From positions 1 to 41,767 of the forward strand of contig JAHBXR010000037.1 of the NCBI GenBank assembly GCA_019636335.1: DNA of 41,767 nucleotides. The letters are read 5' to 3'. The notes beneath the pieces are model-generated. The model saw nothing but the letters and a program-made list of their open reading frames with translations, was not told where the DNA came from and did no database searches. Positions 41,297 to 41,767 of the stretch are shown piece by piece. The stretch's first letter is position 1, and every line of letters starts with the position of its first letter. The DNA comes from Pirellulales bacterium (lineage in GTDB: Bacteria > Planctomycetota > Planctomycetia > Pirellulales > JAEUIK01). The translations under genes were made by a program, and so were the position numbers.

Positions 41297-41754
41297 TGGC
41301 CGTTCTTGTTGACACCTGCGTCTTGATTTCGGCCTTTAATCCTCAAGCGAGTGAACGCCCCGTTATACTTCAGGCACTGAGGCTGTTACACGACGCGGGC
41401 GAGCGCTTCGTCGTCACTTCGCAGAACATTGCCGAGTTCTGGAATGTGAGCACACGTCCGATCGATCGAAATGGGCGCGGGCTGAATATCGAGCAAGTCC
41501 GACGCATGGTGAATGTTATAAGTCGGGTGAGCCGGCTGGAATTCGAGTCGCCAAAGTCGTTTGGCATTTGGCGAGGCCTCGTCGAACGGCACTCGGTCCA
41601 GGGTATTTCTGTTCACGACGCGAGGCTCGTCGCCGTCATGCTTGCGGGCGGCGTCTCGAAGATTCTCACCAGGAATGAATCTGACTTTCGTCGCTATCTG
41701 CCTGATGGCATCGAAATCCTGACACCGCAAACGGTCATTCATACTCCAAGCTAG
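41296..41754 (+). CDS. PIN-domain toxin (VapC-like ribonuclease)
   Basis: 152 residues. The acidic residues expected for the PIN nuclease are present: Asp6 (VDTCVLISAF), Glu47 (NIAEFWNV), Asp108 (SVHDARLVAVM) and Asp130 (TRNESDFRRY). VapC toxins are Mg2+-dependent endoribonucleases that cut tRNA or rRNA when released from the antitoxin. The one-base overlap with the antitoxin gene supports a bicistronic pair. The gene ends 13 bases before the window edge and is complete. Confidence 0.88.
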   Translation: MAVLVDTCVLISAFNPQASERPVILQALRLLHDAGERFVVTSQNIAEFWNVSTRPIDRNGRGLNIEQVRRMVNVISRVSRLEFESPKSFGIWRGLVERHSVQGISVHDARLVAVMLAGGVSKILTRNESDFRRYLPDGIEILTPQTVIHTPS

Positions 41755-41767
41755 ACACGAGCAGACT

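Overview
The window is GC-rich chromosomal DNA from a planctomycete, most likely of the Pirellulales type. This is inferred from several lineage-typical traits seen together: three secreted PSCyt1/DUF1549/DUF1553 proteins, each followed by a DUF1501 protein; a fourth DUF1501 gene; the N-terminal LEERRMLS motif on a giant RTX protease; and an NPYxSP N-terminus on a small membrane protein. No rRNA, tRNA, CRISPR array, complete IS element or phage gene was recognised.

Layout. Positions 1-1930 are the debris of an RHS (YD-repeat) locus: the 3' end of a gene entering from the left edge, a small membrane protein on the opposite strand, and an orphan RHS fragment, followed by small hairpins. 2066-7164 is the first cytochrome/DUF1501 pair (LamG-PSCyt1-DUF1549-DUF1553, then DUF1501). 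7208-8068 is a DUF6159-like membrane protein, and 8384-10114 is a D-aminoacylase-like amidohydrolase. 10271-11668 is glutamate decarboxylase. 11754-13567 is a divergent nitric-oxide module: an Rrf2/NsrR-like regulator and flavohaemoglobin Hmp, with a perfect 20-bp palindrome between them. A strong hairpin at 13588-13627 separates hmp from a 1379-residue subtilisin-like RTX protein (13653-17792). 18332-21889, on the minus strand, holds lutABC (L-lactate oxidation) and a pteridine-reductase-like SDR. 22183-22853 holds an ABA4-like (DUF4281) membrane protein and a small unknown ORF.

22995-36418 is dominated by further planctomycete surface or periplasmic genes. There is a second PSCyt1/DUF1553-DUF1501 pair on the plus strand. 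On the minus strand a propeller-like/GHL10 fusion protein is followed by an orphan DUF1501. A third PSCyt1/DUF1553-DUF1501 pair lies on the plus strand. The right end (36654-40963) carries the glyoxylate bypass: an unusually long malate synthase, then an isocitrate lyase of the long ICL2 type, with a 9-bp inverted repeat between them. The window closes with a one-base-overlapping VapBC-like toxin-antitoxin pair.

Metabolic theme (inference): lactate oxidation (lutABC) plus acetate/C2 assimilation (malate synthase and ICL2), NO detoxification and GABA-forming decarboxylation fit a heterotroph feeding on fermentation products and complex glycans. The multi-gene PSCyt/DUF1501 modules are exported proteins of poorly known function. 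The long antisense ORFs seen throughout are codon-bias shadows and were not annotated.
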